From assembly GCF_015477805.1 (NCBI RefSeq), contig NZ_JADLQL010000001.1:1736001-1800000 (forward strand): a stretch of DNA of 64,000 nucleotides, in the 5' to 3' direction. A model generated the notes under the pieces. It saw only the letters and a program-made list of their open reading frames with translations. It did no database searches and had not been told where the DNA came from. Of the stretch, positions 18,277-27,742 are shown in pieces (within the stretch, counting starts at the first letter, position 1; every line of letters starts with the position of its first letter). Both the position numbers and the translations under genes were made by a program. This DNA is from Nocardia flavorosea. Its GTDB lineage: Bacteria; Actinomycetota; Actinomycetes; Mycobacteriales; Mycobacteriaceae.

Positions 18277-19373
18277 CCGGAAGCCGCCCGGTCCGCTCCG
18301 GATCGGTCCGGTAGCCGACCCGGCCTCGGTGGGCCGGGCGGCACGGGCGCCACCGCGTATATGTGCGCCGATCGCGATCCAGGCTTCGCCCGGCCCGGAC
18401 CACCGCCGACGAGTCGAGGCACCGCCGCACAGTACGGTCGCCGAGCCGGCCGTACTGTGCACTGGTCGATACGGTGTTCCACCGGCTCGGGCCGTCACGG
18501 GAACCCGGCCGGGTGGAGTCAGCCCTCCAGCTCCCCCGCCCCCGACTCGCGACGCTTCATCCGTTCGGCCGCAGCGCATTCCGGGCAATGCCGCATGATC
18601 CGCAATACCGGACGAACCCCTCGCTGTGGAACCGGCGATCGCCGCCGGACCGCACGGCACCCTTGCTCTGGTCTCATACCGCCCAACCCTTTCCCTCGCC
18701 GTTGCTCTGTAACAGATTCGACGCGACCGGGTACGCATCGGTTCCCTCCCGCTACAACAAATTTCGCAATCGCCGCGCTACACCGCTCCCCGCCTCCCAC
18801 GACGCCGCAGAAACCGGCCGCACGATGCTCGAGAAGGCCGCCGAACCCGACACCGCGCAAGCCCGCTCAACCAGCCACAGCGTCATCTCGCTCGCGTTCC
18901 CCAGCCACCCGGCACTCCACCCACCAGGAACTTTCACCGACCGCAACCGGCTTCGCTCCCATCCATGCCTACGCCATTCGCCGACTCGGCACCCCGCCGC
19001 GCCGGGCCACAGCGGGATGGAACCGGGCGGCCGCATACGGTGGCCCCGGTGCGGTGCTGAGACGACCGGCAGCGGCACACGACGACAGCCTGCTCCTGCC
19101 CTGGCGTATGCGGTGCGCGCGGATGACCGCACGGCATCACCGCCCCGGAGCGCCCCGGGCCACGCCGACCCGCAGTAACAGCACCCCAGCGCCGGGATAC
19201 GCCGGACGGAGCCGGTGGTCTCACGGCATCGGACCGCACCGCGCACCGGAACGCTGCGGGCTTCCGTCGGCCGCAAGCGATGGCCACGCGGCCGAGAAAC
19301 CTGACTCCGCGGTGGCCGAAAACCGTGGGGCGCGAACGGGAAAGACTGCGAGCCGCCCGCCGGCACCGCGCAC
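18277..19373. other. 1.1-kb region without a recognisable gene
   Basis: The interval lies between the convergent metE and recG genes. Many overlapping open frames exist on both strands, but their products are low-complexity Arg/Pro/Ser-rich strings with no family features and no ribosome sites. A patch near 18750-18780 is noticeably richer in A/T than the surroundings. It could be remnant DNA of an old insertion or simply non-coding. Confidence 0.5.
18319..18338 (+). terminator. Hairpin after metE
   Basis: A 7-bp stem (CCCGGCC/GGCCGGG) with a 6-base loop starts 43 bases after the metE stop. It has no U-run, as is common for actinobacterial terminators, so the call is tentative. Confidence 0.35.
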
Positions 19374-21650
19374 TCAGGACTTCGCCAAGTATTCCAGGCG
19401 TTCCGAATCGACGGCGGCGTGCATCATCGCCGCCAGACCCGGGTGGCGGGTGAGCCCGGGATCCTCGGCGACCAAGGTCCGCGCGAGTTCCTGGGCGGTG
19501 GTGATGACCTCCAGATCGTCGAGCAGCGACAACAGCCGTAGCGAGCGCGCGGTTCCCGACTGCGCCGAGCCCAGCACATCGCCCTCGCGGCGCTGCCGCA
19601 GATCGAGCACCGACAACTCGAAACCGTCGGTGGTCGCGGCCACCGCCTCCAACCGGGTCATCGCGGGTCCGCCGGGCGCCGCGTCGGTGACCAGCAGGCA
19701 CAGTCCGGGATGTTTGCCGCGGCCGATCCGGCCCCGCAACTGATGCAGCTGGCTCACTCCGAATCGGTCGGCGTCCACGATCACCATCACGGTCGCGTTC
19801 GGCACATCCACCCCGACCTCGACAACGGTCGTGCAGACCAGCACATCGATGGTGCCGGCGTTGAAATCCCGCATCACCTGATCTTTTTCATCGGACGGAA
19901 GCCGTCCATGCAGCAGCCCGATCCGCAGTCGCGCCAGCGGTCCGGTGCGCAATCGGTCGAAAACGTCCAGTACGGACTGGGTGGTGGGCGGTTCCTTCCC
20001 GGAATCCGCGCCGCGTGCTTTTCCGCCCTTCCCACGGGTGCCGCCGCCGTCCTCGTCGTCGCCGATCCGCGAACACACCACATACGCCTGCCGGCCGGCC
20101 GCCACCTCCTCGGTGATCCGCTCCCACGCCCGGTCCACCCAGTTGGGATGCATCCGGCGCGGCACCACCTTCGAGGCGATCGGGGAGCGGCCGCGCGGCA
20201 ACTGGGTGAGGGTGGAGGTCTCCAGATCACCGAGGGTGGTCATGGCGATGGTGCGCGGAATCGGGGTCGCGGTCATCACCAGCAGGTGCGGGGATACTCC
20301 GTCTTTCGCCTTGGCGCGCAACGCATCCCGCTGTTCCACCCCGAAACGATGTTGTTCGTCGACCACCACCATGCCCAGATCGAAGAATTCCACCGAATCC
20401 TGGATCAGCGCATGCGTCCCGATCACGATCCCGGCTTCCCCGGTCACCGCCGCGAGCAGCGCGGCCCGTTTGGTGGCCGTGGACATCGATCCGGTGACGA
20501 GCCTCACCTGTGTCGCCGTTTCGGCCGCGCCGAGTTCACCGGCCTGTCCGAGATCGCCCAGCATTGCGCACAACGACCGATAATGCTGGGCAGCGAGGAC
20601 CTCGGTGGGCGCGAGCAGTGCGCATTGCCGGCCCGCGTCGACGACCTGCAGCATGGCGTGCAGGGCGACGATGGTCTTCCCCGAGCCCACCTCCCCCTGC
20701 AGCAGCCGGTGCATCGGCTGTTCACGGGCGAGGTCGGCGGAGATCTCGGCGATCACCTGGCGCTGGCCTTCGGTCAGTTCGAACGGCAACCGCTCATCGA
20801 ACGCGGCGGCGATACCACCGGGCCGCGGCGGGCACGACCGCGCCGTCCGGCCCGACGTCTCGTGCCGCCGTTCGGCGAGTACCAGCTGCAACGCCAGCGC
20901 CTCGTCGAATCGCAGCCGTTCCCGGGCCCGCTCGATATCGGCCTGGTGCTCCGGTAGGTGGATCAGCCGCAGCGCATCGCCGACCGGCATCAGCGCCCGC
21001 TCGTCGCGGACCGCGGCGGGCAGCGGATCCTCGACCGGGTCGAGCTGGTCGAGGACCTGCCGGACACAGGCCAGGATCTCCCAGCTCTGCACCTTCGCGG
21101 TGGCCGGGTACACCGGGATGAATTCGCGCTCGAAGAACGACATATCCACCCCATCGGAGCCTTTCGCGCTCTGCGCGATCCCCCGCAGATCCCCGCCACC
21201 GCGCACCCTGGTCAGCGCCGGCTCGTCGCCGTCGGACTCCGGCAGGATCAGATACCCCGGGTGGCTGAGATTCCATTGGCCGGGCCGCCAATAGTTCACG
21301 GTGCCCGACATCATCGCCCGGGCGCCTTCGCGTATCACGTACTTCACCTTGTCGCCGTTGAAGAAGGTGACGTCCACCCCGCGACCGGATCCGGTATCGA
21401 GCACCACCTTCAACAGCGAGCCCCGCCGCTGCCGCATCGGCCGCAGTTCGGCCTTGGTGATCCGCCCGATCACCGTGATATGCGCACCGTCCTCGGGCGC
21501 TTCCTCGGTGAGCGGCTGGCCCTGGGTGGCGTACCGCAGCGGATAGTGGCGCAGCAGATCCTCCACGGTGCGCATATCGAATGCATCCGACAGCGACCCG
21601 GCGGCCTTCGCCCCGAGCACGTGGTCGAGCCGATCGCTCAAGGTAGCCAT
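19374..21650 (-). CDS. recG: ATP-dependent DNA helicase RecG
   Basis: Encodes 758 residues of the branch-migration helicase that remodels stalled forks and Holliday junctions. An N-terminal wedge/OB domain (about 60-150) is followed by the superfamily 2 motor. The motor shows QGEVGSGKT (Walker A, near residue 320), VVDEQHRFG (DEQH box), VMTATPIPRT and QLRGRIGRG (motif VI). Length is slightly above the E. coli enzyme. An insert rich in Gly/Lys (near 540-570) sits between helicase motifs, as in other actinobacteria. The ATG at 21650 follows the stop of the DAK2 gene by 24 bases, so the two are likely one transcript. Confidence 0.96.
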   Translation of the reverse strand: MATLSDRLDHVLGAKAAGSLSDAFDMRTVEDLLRHYPLRYATQGQPLTEEAPEDGAHITVIGRITKAELRPMRQRRGSLLKVVLDTGSGRGVDVTFFNGDKVKYVIREGARAMMSGTVNYWRPGQWNLSHPGYLILPESDGDEPALTRVRGGGDLRGIAQSAKGSDGVDMSFFEREFIPVYPATAKVQSWEILACVRQVLDQLDPVEDPLPAAVRDERALMPVGDALRLIHLPEHQADIERARERLRFDEALALQLVLAERRHETSGRTARSCPPRPGGIAAAFDERLPFELTEGQRQVIAEISADLAREQPMHRLLQGEVGSGKTIVALHAMLQVVDAGRQCALLAPTEVLAAQHYRSLCAMLGDLGQAGELGAAETATQVRLVTGSMSTATKRAALLAAVTGEAGIVIGTHALIQDSVEFFDLGMVVVDEQHRFGVEQRDALRAKAKDGVSPHLLVMTATPIPRTIAMTTLGDLETSTLTQLPRGRSPIASKVVPRRMHPNWVDRAWERITEEVAAGRQAYVVCSRIGDDEDGGGTRGKGGKARGADSGKEPPTTQSVLDVFDRLRTGPLARLRIGLLHGRLPSDEKDQVMRDFNAGTIDVLVCTTVVEVGVDVPNATVMVIVDADRFGVSQLHQLRGRIGRGKHPGLCLLVTDAAPGGPAMTRLEAVAATTDGFELSVLDLRQRREGDVLGSAQSGTARSLRLLSLLDDLEVITTAQELARTLVAEDPGLTRHPGLAAMMHAAVDSERLEYLAKS

Positions 21651-21674
21651 ATCACTCCGCTCACTGCCGCCTGC

Positions 21675-23588
21675 TCATTCCACACCGATCTGGATCAGAT
21701 CCGCGCGCTGCCCCCCGGAATACACCGAAACCTCGACACCGGGAAATTCGGCTCCGATATGCCGCGCGAGATCCGCGGCCAGACCCTCCGGCGCCGGCGT
21801 GCCGACCAGCAGGGTCACCAGTTCACCGCCCAGCCCCAGCATCCGGTCCAAGAGGGTTTGTCCCGCGGCGCGGGTATCCCGGTCGATCACCACCACATCG
21901 TGGCCGACCAATCCCAGACCGTCACCGGGCGCGCAGGTCCCGACCATGGTCAGGGCGCGTTCCTCGGCCCGGCGCAGCGAACCCCAGCGGGTACCGGCGG
22001 CTGCTTCCGACATCGCGAAGGCGTCGTCGACCGCTATCCGCGCCCGATCGTGCACCGCCATCGCCGCCAGCCCCTGCACCATGCTGGCGCTGGGCAACAG
22101 CAGGACGTCGCGGTATGCGTCGCGGGCCGCGACACCCACCGCGACCAGCTCATGGGCCGGCAGTGCCCCATTGGGTAGCACCAGCACCTCTCGGTGCGGC
22201 ATTCCACGGATGGCCGCGAGCAGCGCCGCGGATTCCAGCGCAGGCTCGGCGTCCAGCACCACCGCACCGGCCGCCTCGAACAGCCCCGCCGCACCCGCCC
22301 CGGCCGCAACCGCCAGCACACCACGATCGACCGCTGTCCCCCCGGCCGCACATCGGCCGCCGGAAAGGGACGTGACCCGATCGGTCCATCCCGCGCCGGC
22401 CTCGGCAGCCGGGGATTCGGCGAGGTATTCGATCCGGATATCCCGGACGGCGCCCGCGGCCATTCCGGCTTCGACCGCGGCCCCGGCCTCCGCGCAGTGG
22501 ACATGAGCCGTCCATCCCCCGGCACCGTCGGCCGCCACGATCACGGAATCACCCAGTTGCGCCAGCCGCGCTCGCAACGCGGCGGCCCGGCGGTCGTCGG
22601 CCGCTGCGATCCGGAACATCACCTCGTAGCGCATCGGCTCCGTGGCGGCCCGCCCGCGGCCGGTGTGGGACGGATCGGCGGCCGGCGGGTATTCACGTCG
22701 AGCCGGGATCTCCCCGGTAACCACGGCAACCATCGTGTCCAGCAACACCAGCAGCCCGCGCGCGCCCGCGTCCACAACTCCGGCCGCGCGCAATACCGCC
22801 AGCTGGTCACGAGTCTGTTCCAGCGCCCGCGCCGCCCCGTCGGCAGCGGCGCGAGCCACCTCGGCCAGCCCGCGCTCGAGGCATTCGCGCGCCGCGTCGC
22901 TCGCCCGGTCGAGCACGGTGAGGACGGTTCCTTCCACCGGTTCGCTCAAACTGTCCCGGGCCAGCGCCGCCGCCCGCGCAAGCCCGTCCCGGTAGGTTTC
23001 GCCGGTCAGCTCCCGCTGCACGGCGGATTCCGCGATCCCGCGCAGTACCTGCGAAAGGATGATCCCCGAGTTCCCCCGCGCCCCCGAGACCGCTCCGCGC
23101 GCCATCGCGGCGGCGTACCGGTGGAGTTGCTCCGCCGCCCGACCACCGCCGTCCGCTGCCCCGCCGGCATTCGCGCCCGCGGTCACTGTCTGCGGTCGCC
23201 CGCCGGTCGCGCCGGCGACAACCTCCGCATCCGCGTCAACGTCCCCCGTCCGCCCGCCGACGCCGTAAACCGTCGCCACGGCAACAGACTCCGCCTCTGC
23301 CACGGCGGCGCGCATGGTCGCCAGGAGATTGCGCCCGGTATCGGAGTCCGGTACCGGGAACACGTTGAGTGCGTCGATCTCCGCCCGCGCCCGCTCCAGC
23401 GCGGCGACACAGGCGCGACCCCACTGCAAGAATTCCGCTCCGCCCAGACCGGCTTCGAAAACCCCGGATCGCGGTAGCCGCACAACCCGTTCACCCGCAA
23501 CCGATGCGCCGTCGAGCCCCGGAGACAGCCCGTCCGGAACACCGCTCACCTGCCGAGTTTCGGGCACCGCCACCTCGTTCCTGGTCAT
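21675..23588 (-). CDS. DAK2-domain protein (FakA-like)
   Basis: Encodes 637 residues. The N-terminal 300 residues form a DAK2 nucleotide-binding domain with LNVFPVPDSDTGRN (the metal/ATP motif), GARGNSGIIL and VDAGARG. The remainder matches the FakA-type middle and C-terminal domains (YEVMFRIAAADDRRAAALR). FakA homologues phosphorylate fatty acids bound to a FakB partner; no fakB is visible here, so this role is inferred. A low-complexity Ala/Gly insert (about 105-145) splits the DAK2 domain. Directly upstream of recG, as in mycobacteria. Confidence 0.85.
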   Translation of the reverse strand: MTRNEVAVPETRQVSGVPDGLSPGLDGASVAGERVVRLPRSGVFEAGLGGAEFLQWGRACVAALERARAEIDALNVFPVPDSDTGRNLLATMRAAVAEAESVAVATVYGVGGRTGDVDADAEVVAGATGGRPQTVTAGANAGGAADGGGRAAEQLHRYAAAMARGAVSGARGNSGIILSQVLRGIAESAVQRELTGETYRDGLARAAALARDSLSEPVEGTVLTVLDRASDAARECLERGLAEVARAAADGAARALEQTRDQLAVLRAAGVVDAGARGLLVLLDTMVAVVTGEIPARREYPPAADPSHTGRGRAATEPMRYEVMFRIAAADDRRAAALRARLAQLGDSVIVAADGAGGWTAHVHCAEAGAAVEAGMAAGAVRDIRIEYLAESPAAEAGAGWTDRVTSLSGGRCAAGGTAVDRGVLAVAAGAGAAGLFEAAGAVVLDAEPALESAALLAAIRGMPHREVLVLPNGALPAHELVAVGVAARDAYRDVLLLPSASMVQGLAAMAVHDRARIAVDDAFAMSEAAAGTRWGSLRRAEERALTMVGTCAPGDGLGLVGHDVVVIDRDTRAAGQTLLDRMLGLGGELVTLLVGTPAPEGLAADLARHIGAEFPGVEVSVYSGGQRADLIQIGVE

Positions 23589-23991
23589 CGGATTCTTCGC
23601 CCGCCCAGGTTAGCGGGAGTGCCCGACATCGCCGATCCGGCGCACAGCAGCCGACAACCCGGCAGCGGGCCGACCAACGCGGCAGCAGTCGACCGGGGGC
23701 TGCGTCCGGCCGGCGGCACCGGCATCACGCGCGAAGGTCGCCCGGCGTAGCCTCGAAGCGCTGGGTGCCGTGGCAAGCGGGCGCCGGGTAGCCGACCACG
23801 AGGTTCACGGGCCGGGGTCCGCCCCCGGTTTTGTGGATCATTGCGGGCCGGGCTACTCTTGCAGGGTTGCCTGGCGCGATCGGTTCGGTCTGCGCTTCCC
23901 GGGTCGCCCGGCAGGCAGGAAGACATTGATCTCGGATCGACCACCGTAATGGGTGGCCGGTCCCTCTGAAGACATGAAGGAGTTCGCGACT
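23589..23991. other. Divergent intergenic region DAK2 gene/rpmB
   Basis: No gene was found in these 403 bases. It contains the likely rpmB promoter (23831-23859) and presumably that of the DAK2-recG transcript near 23600-23700. Confidence 0.5.
23831..23859 (+). promoter_or_regulatory. Candidate sigma-A promoter of rpmB
   Basis: TTGTGG (23831-23836) and TACTCT (23854-23859) are separated by 17 bases and resemble actinobacterial -35 and -10 boxes. The predicted start is near 23866, giving a leader of about 125 bases before rpmB. Confidence 0.4.
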
Positions 23992-24183
23992 ATGGCTGCC
24001 GTCTGCGACGTCTGCGCCAAGGGCCCCGGCTTCGGGAAGTCGGTCTCGCATTCGCACCGGCGCACCAACCGTCGCTGGAACCCGAATATCCAGACCGTGC
24101 GTGCACAGGTCGCCCCGGGTAACACCCGCCGGATGAACGTGTGCACCTCCTGCCTGAAGGCGGGCAAGGTCGTCCGCGGCTGA
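23992..24183 (+). CDS. rpmB: Ribosomal protein bL28
   Basis: Encodes a 63-residue large-subunit ribosomal protein. [20 protein letters not shown] and the distal [10 protein letters not shown] carry the two CxxC pairs of the zinc-binding (C+) form, and [11 protein letters not shown] is the rRNA-binding core. The ATG at 23992 is preceded by AAGGAG at about 10 bases; an in-frame extension of 13 codons has no support. A strong hairpin follows downstream at 24273-24308. Confidence 0.96.
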   Translation: MAAVCDVCAKGPGFGKSVSHSHRRTNRRWNPNIQTVRAQVAPGNTRRMNVCTSCLKAGKVVRG

Positions 24184-24272
24184 GCCGCGCCGATCAACTG
24201 TGCCCCGATTCGCGGTGGTCGGGCGGTGAAAACCGCTGACTGCCGCATCGGGACAAGTATTCTCCGACATCG

Positions 24273-24308
24273 CCTCGCCCCGGCTGCCCCATAGTAGCCG
24301 GGGCGAGG
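24273..24308 (+). terminator. Hairpin terminator after rpmB
   Basis: Perfect 13-bp stem CCTCGCCCCGGCT/AGCCGGGGCGAGG with a 10-base loop. It lies 90 bases after the rpmB stop and 31 bases before the next gene. There is no U-run, but the stem is very stable. Confidence 0.6.
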
Positions 24309-24339
24309 TCGTGCGGGCGTCCGATCGGAGGGTTCACCT

Positions 24340-24876
24340 ATCGATCCGAACAGTGCGGAGCAGCCGGGGTCCGGGCCGCCGTGGCGAATAGTTCCGCTCC
24401 GGCCGGAACACGCCCATGCGCTGGCGGTCTGCCATATCGCGTGCTGGCGTGAGGCTTATCACGCGCTGGTACCCGATCATGTATTGGCGGCCTTGGATCC
24501 GGAACGCCGTGCCGCCACGGTGGAACGGACGGCTCGCGAACCCCGCGGAACCTTCCTGGTGGCGGAATCCGGCGGCGAGGTCGTCGGGTTCGTCCACTAC
24601 GGTGCGCCGAGCGAGTATCCGGCGGTCGCCGAACGGGAACTGAGCGCCCTGTACGTCCGGGCCTCCTGGTACGGCACCGGGCTCGCCCAGGCCCTGCTGG
24701 AGGCCGTGCTGATACCCGGAAAGTCCTGCTCATTGTGGGTTTTCGAGCAGAATCCGCGCGCCCGCGCCTTTTACAGCAAGTACGGTTTCGTACCCGACGG
24801 CACCGCCCGCGCGGAACGGTTCGCCACCACGACCGAGATCAGGATGGTGCGCCCCGCAGTAGAGTGCCGGTCATGA
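24340..24876 (+). CDS. GNAT-family acetyltransferase with an apparent ATC start
   Basis: The frame encodes a GNAT acetyltransferase. RIVPLRPEHAHALAVCHIACW is strand 1/helix 1, LVPDHVLAALDPERRAA follows, LSALYVRASWYGTGLAQALLEA is the acetyl-CoA loop, and LWVFEQNPRARAFYSKYGF the C-terminal signature. The frame is closed upstream by TAG at 24295-24297, and no ATG, GTG, TTG or CTG occurs before residue 28 or so. GGAGG (24328-24332) lies about 8 bases before ATC 24340, which would give 178 residues. A TTG at 24484 would cut away about 48 residues of the fold. The stop overlaps the next ATG (ATGA). Substrate unknown. Confidence 0.65.
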   Translation: MDPNSAEQPGSGPPWRIVPLRPEHAHALAVCHIACWREAYHALVPDHVLAALDPERRAATVERTAREPRGTFLVAESGGEVVGFVHYGAPSEYPAVAERELSALYVRASWYGTGLAQALLEAVLIPGKSCSLWVFEQNPRARAFYSKYGFVPDGTARAERFATTTEIRMVRPAVECRS

Positions 24877-25658
24877 GCACCGAAACCGAATACATCCGGA
24901 TCGAGGACGGGGTCCTGGAGATCACCCTGTCCACCGCGGCCCGAGGGACCTCCCTCGATTTCGCGGGAGTCGCCGCGGGAACCGCCGCCTTGGCCGCGGC
25001 GGGTACGGATGTGGGGGCCGTACTGCTCACCGGTTCCGGCCCCAACTTCTGCGCCGGTGGCGATGTCCGGGATTTCGCCGCCGCCGAGGACCGCTCCGCG
25101 CACCTGTACCAGCTCGCCGATACGCTGCACGTTTTCGTCCGCGCGTTGGATGCCGCGCCGGTTCCGGTGGTCGCAGCGGTACACGGCTGGGCGGCCGGCG
25201 CCGGTATGAGCCTGGTATGTGCCGCCGATATCGCGATCGGCGGCCCGGGCACGCGGATGCGGCCCGCCTACCCCGGTGTGGGGTTGAGCCCGGACGGCGG
25301 TATGTCGTGGACACTACCGCGGCTGGTCGGCGTCGCGAAGGCCCGCGACATCATGCTCACCGACACCGTGCTGGATGCCGCCGAAGCCCACCGCCTAGGC
25401 ATTCTGGCGCGGCTCACCGGCAGCGACGACGCCGTCCAGGACGCCGCCCGCGAACTCGCCCGTACGCTGGCCCGCGGCCCCCGCGCCAGCTACACCTCGA
25501 TCCGCACCCTGCTCAGCAGCTCTGCCACCGCGACCCTGAGCGAACAACTGGACGCCGAACGCGACGCCATGGGCAAAGCCGCCGGTAGCCCGACCGGCCG
25601 CGAAGGCGTCGACGCGTTCCTCGCCAAACGCGCCCCCGACTATTCCGGCTTGAGTTGA
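24873..25658 (+). CDS. Enoyl-CoA hydratase/isomerase family protein
   Basis: Encodes 261 residues of the crotonase fold. Oxyanion-hole segments are seen (GSGPNFCAGGDVRDFA near 60, and HGWAAGAGMSLVCAADIAI near 110), as is the trimer-type helical C-terminus. One catalytic Glu position appears replaced: PAYPGVGLSPDGGMSW has Asp/Gly where hydratases usually have Glu, so it may be an isomerase or another crotonase. The ATG overlaps the GNAT stop by 4 bases, so the two genes are coupled. Substrate probably an acyl-CoA of lipid degradation, not determinable. Confidence 0.88.
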   Translation: MSTETEYIRIEDGVLEITLSTAARGTSLDFAGVAAGTAALAAAGTDVGAVLLTGSGPNFCAGGDVRDFAAAEDRSAHLYQLADTLHVFVRALDAAPVPVVAAVHGWAAGAGMSLVCAADIAIGGPGTRMRPAYPGVGLSPDGGMSWTLPRLVGVAKARDIMLTDTVLDAAEAHRLGILARLTGSDDAVQDAARELARTLARGPRASYTSIRTLLSSSATATLSEQLDAERDAMGKAAGSPTGREGVDAFLAKRAPDYSGLS

Positions 25659-25841
25659 TCCGGGCCCCTGACCGCGCATAACCCGCCTGTCCATCGTTCC
25701 GACCGCGAGATGATGCGCCGCAAGCGCGAATATCGCGGCGGTACACACGGGAACCCGCCGTCTGCGTCAGCGCATTGATGAGCTGGGGGTGCCGATCTGG
25801 TTCGGTCGCGGAATCCGAACCGGCCGGCGGCTGCGTGGTTT

Positions 25842-26732
25842 CTAGCAGCGGTCAGTTGCGCCGGCGCGTAGCACGAACCGGGCGACCGCCTCGGTGAAGG
25901 CGTCGTTGTCGTCACCGGCGGCGGTGTGGGCGGCATTGCCGATTTCGGCGATTTCCGCGTGCGGTACCAGTTCCTGGAATTCGGCGGCGCCTTCGGCACT
26001 GACGACATCGGATTTCATGCCCCGGACGAGCAGTACCGGGATCGTCAGTGCCCGGGCGACGCTCTCGAGGTTACGGGCCATCTCGGCGGGGTCGTGTCCT
26101 TTGTCACCGAGAATGCCCGGATCCCAGTGCCAGTACCAGCGCCCGTCGCGCTGCCGGAGATTACGGAGCAGGCCCGCGCTGGATTTCGGCCGGGGCCGGT
26201 GCGGCATATATTGCGCGACCGCGTCCGCGGCTTCTTCCACGGTGGCGAATCCTTCGGGATTCTTGTTGAGGAATGTGACGACCCGGTTGACTCCCGCGGG
26301 TTCGGGCCGGGTGACGATATCGACCAGGACCAGCGCCGAGATCGCCTCCCCGCCCGGGGCAGCGGTGGCCAGCAGGCCGGTTATCCCGCCCATACTGGCG
26401 CCGACCAGGACGGTCGGGCCGCCGCCCAGTTGTTCCAGTACTGCGTGTACATCGCCGACCATGGTCTCGTAGCGGTAATCGCGGTCGAGTGCCCATTGGC
26501 TGTCGCCGTGTCCGCGCGCGTCCATTGTGACCGCGCGGATTCCGGCGGCGCCGAGTTGCGCGCCCGTCTGTTTCCAGGAGTGCCGGGTTTGACCGCCGCC
26601 GTGCAGGAACAGCGCCGTCGGACCGTCCGCGGGGCCGTATCGGTCCGCAACGAGCTCGATCCCGCCCGCGCCACGGAACCGCAGCCGGACGGGATCGAGC
26701 AGATTGTTCGCATTACTCACGATTCGCAGCAT
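25842..26732 (-). CDS. Alpha/beta hydrolase
   Basis: Encodes 296 residues of the alpha/beta hydrolase fold: oxyanion loop LFLHGGGQTRHSW, MDARGHGDS, nucleophile elbow VGASMGG (Ser near 112), the acid in LLVRGMKSDVV and the late His in GNAAHTAAGDDND. The MPHRPRP stretch lies in the cap region. Such proteins are often annotated as peroxidase/epoxide hydrolase-like esterases; the substrate is unknown. The gene converges with the enoyl-CoA hydratase across 183 bases. Confidence 0.85.
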   Translation of the reverse strand: MLRIVSNANNLLDPVRLRFRGAGGIELVADRYGPADGPTALFLHGGGQTRHSWKQTGAQLGAAGIRAVTMDARGHGDSQWALDRDYRYETMVGDVHAVLEQLGGGPTVLVGASMGGITGLLATAAPGGEAISALVLVDIVTRPEPAGVNRVVTFLNKNPEGFATVEEAADAVAQYMPHRPRPKSSAGLLRNLRQRDGRWYWHWDPGILGDKGHDPAEMARNLESVARALTIPVLLVRGMKSDVVSAEGAAEFQELVPHAEIAEIGNAAHTAAGDDNDAFTEAVARFVLRAGATDRC

Positions 26733-26771
26733 CGCAAATATGCGGACGTTACGCCGTACGAACGGACAAAA

Positions 26772-27011
26772 TCAGCAGTCCAGGTCCATCGCGCTGAGGG
26801 TCCGCTGGAACAGGCACGCGCCCTTGGCGTTCACCGACGCGGAGATCGTGGACGAACCGGACGAGGTGAAATCCTCGGCGACCGGCGCGGGTTCGGTGAC
26901 CGGCTGGGCCGGCTGCAGGGTCAGCGGGGCCGCTCCAGCCGTCGCCCCGGCGCTGCCGGACAGGGCGGCGGCGCCCAGCGCGAGCGTGGCGGTGATGCCG
27001 CGCAGATTCAT
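26772..27011 (-). CDS. Small secreted protein
   Basis: Encodes 79 residues. A Sec signal peptide is clear (MNLRGITATLALGAAALSGS, cleavage likely after AGA or GAA near residue 27), followed by a Pro/Ala linker and a short Ser-rich domain with two cysteines (KGACLFQ and the C-terminal Cys) that could form a disulfide. A strong GAGGAG site precedes the ATG. It follows ung on the same strand by 36 bases. No family recognised. Confidence 0.65.
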   Translation of the reverse strand: MNLRGITATLALGAAALSGSAGATAGAAPLTLQPAQPVTEPAPVAEDFTSSGSSTISASVNAKGACLFQRTLSAMDLDC

Positions 27012-27047
27012 GGTGTGCTCCTCACTTGTTTCTTTTTCGACGCCCGG

Positions 27048-27731
27048 TCAGGGCAGGCGCCAGTCCACCGGTTCGGCACCGAGTTCGTCCAGGAGTTCGT
27101 TCACCCGGGAGAACGGACGCGAACCGAAGAATCCGCGCGACGCCGACAACGGTGACGGATGCGCGGACTCGATACAAGGCACCCCGGCTTGGGTCAGCAC
27201 CGGTTTCAGCGAGCCGGCGTCACGCCCCCACAGCACCGCTACCAGGGGTTCGTTCCGGTCCACCAGGGCGCGGATGGCCTGTTCGGTGACCGGCTCCCAG
27301 CCCTTGCCGCGATGCGAAGCGGGCGTGCCGGGCGAGACTGTCAGCACGCGGTTCAGCAGCAGCACGCCCTGGTCCGACCACGGGCTCAGATCCCCGCTCG
27401 TGGGCGTGGGGTGGCCCAGATCCTTGCTGTACTCGGCGAAGATATTGGCCAGGCTGCGCGGGACCGGTGAAACATCCGGCGCCACCGAGAAGCTCAACCC
27501 CATGGCATGGCCCGGCGTGGGATAGGGGTCCTGACCGACGACCAGTACTCGCACGCCGTCGAACGGATGCTGGAAGGCACGCAGCACATTTTCCCCGGCC
27601 GGTAGATATCCGCGCCCGGCGGCGTTCTCGGCACGCAGGAACTCACCCATCGCCGCGATCCGGTCGGCCACCGGGTCCAACGCTTTCGCCCAGCCCGGAT
27701 CGATGATTTCGGCGAGTGGTTTCGTGCCCAT
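27048..27731 (-). CDS. ung: Uracil-DNA glycosylase
   Basis: Encodes 227 residues of family 1 UDG, which removes uracil from DNA. The catalytic [16 protein letters not shown] (Asp near 68), LLLNRVLTV and the leucine loop [17 protein letters not shown] are all intact. The ATG at 27731 matches the usual N-terminus; an open frame extends 56 codons upstream inside thiL and is ignored. It lies 11 bases after thiL, so probably one transcript. Confidence 0.97.
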   Translation of the reverse strand: MGTKPLAEIIDPGWAKALDPVADRIAAMGEFLRAENAAGRGYLPAGENVLRAFQHPFDGVRVLVVGQDPYPTPGHAMGLSFSVAPDVSPVPRSLANIFAEYSKDLGHPTPTSGDLSPWSDQGVLLLNRVLTVSPGTPASHRGKGWEPVTEQAIRALVDRNEPLVAVLWGRDAGSLKPVLTQAGVPCIESAHPSPLSASRGFFGSRPFSRVNELLDELGAEPVDWRLP

Positions 27732-27742
27732 GACCGCACAAC

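Noticed and set aside
18519..18860. A minus-strand frame ending with a CPEC-containing segment, possibly a small zinc protein
   Set aside because: No ribosome site at its possible starts, no second cysteine pair and low complexity elsewhere.
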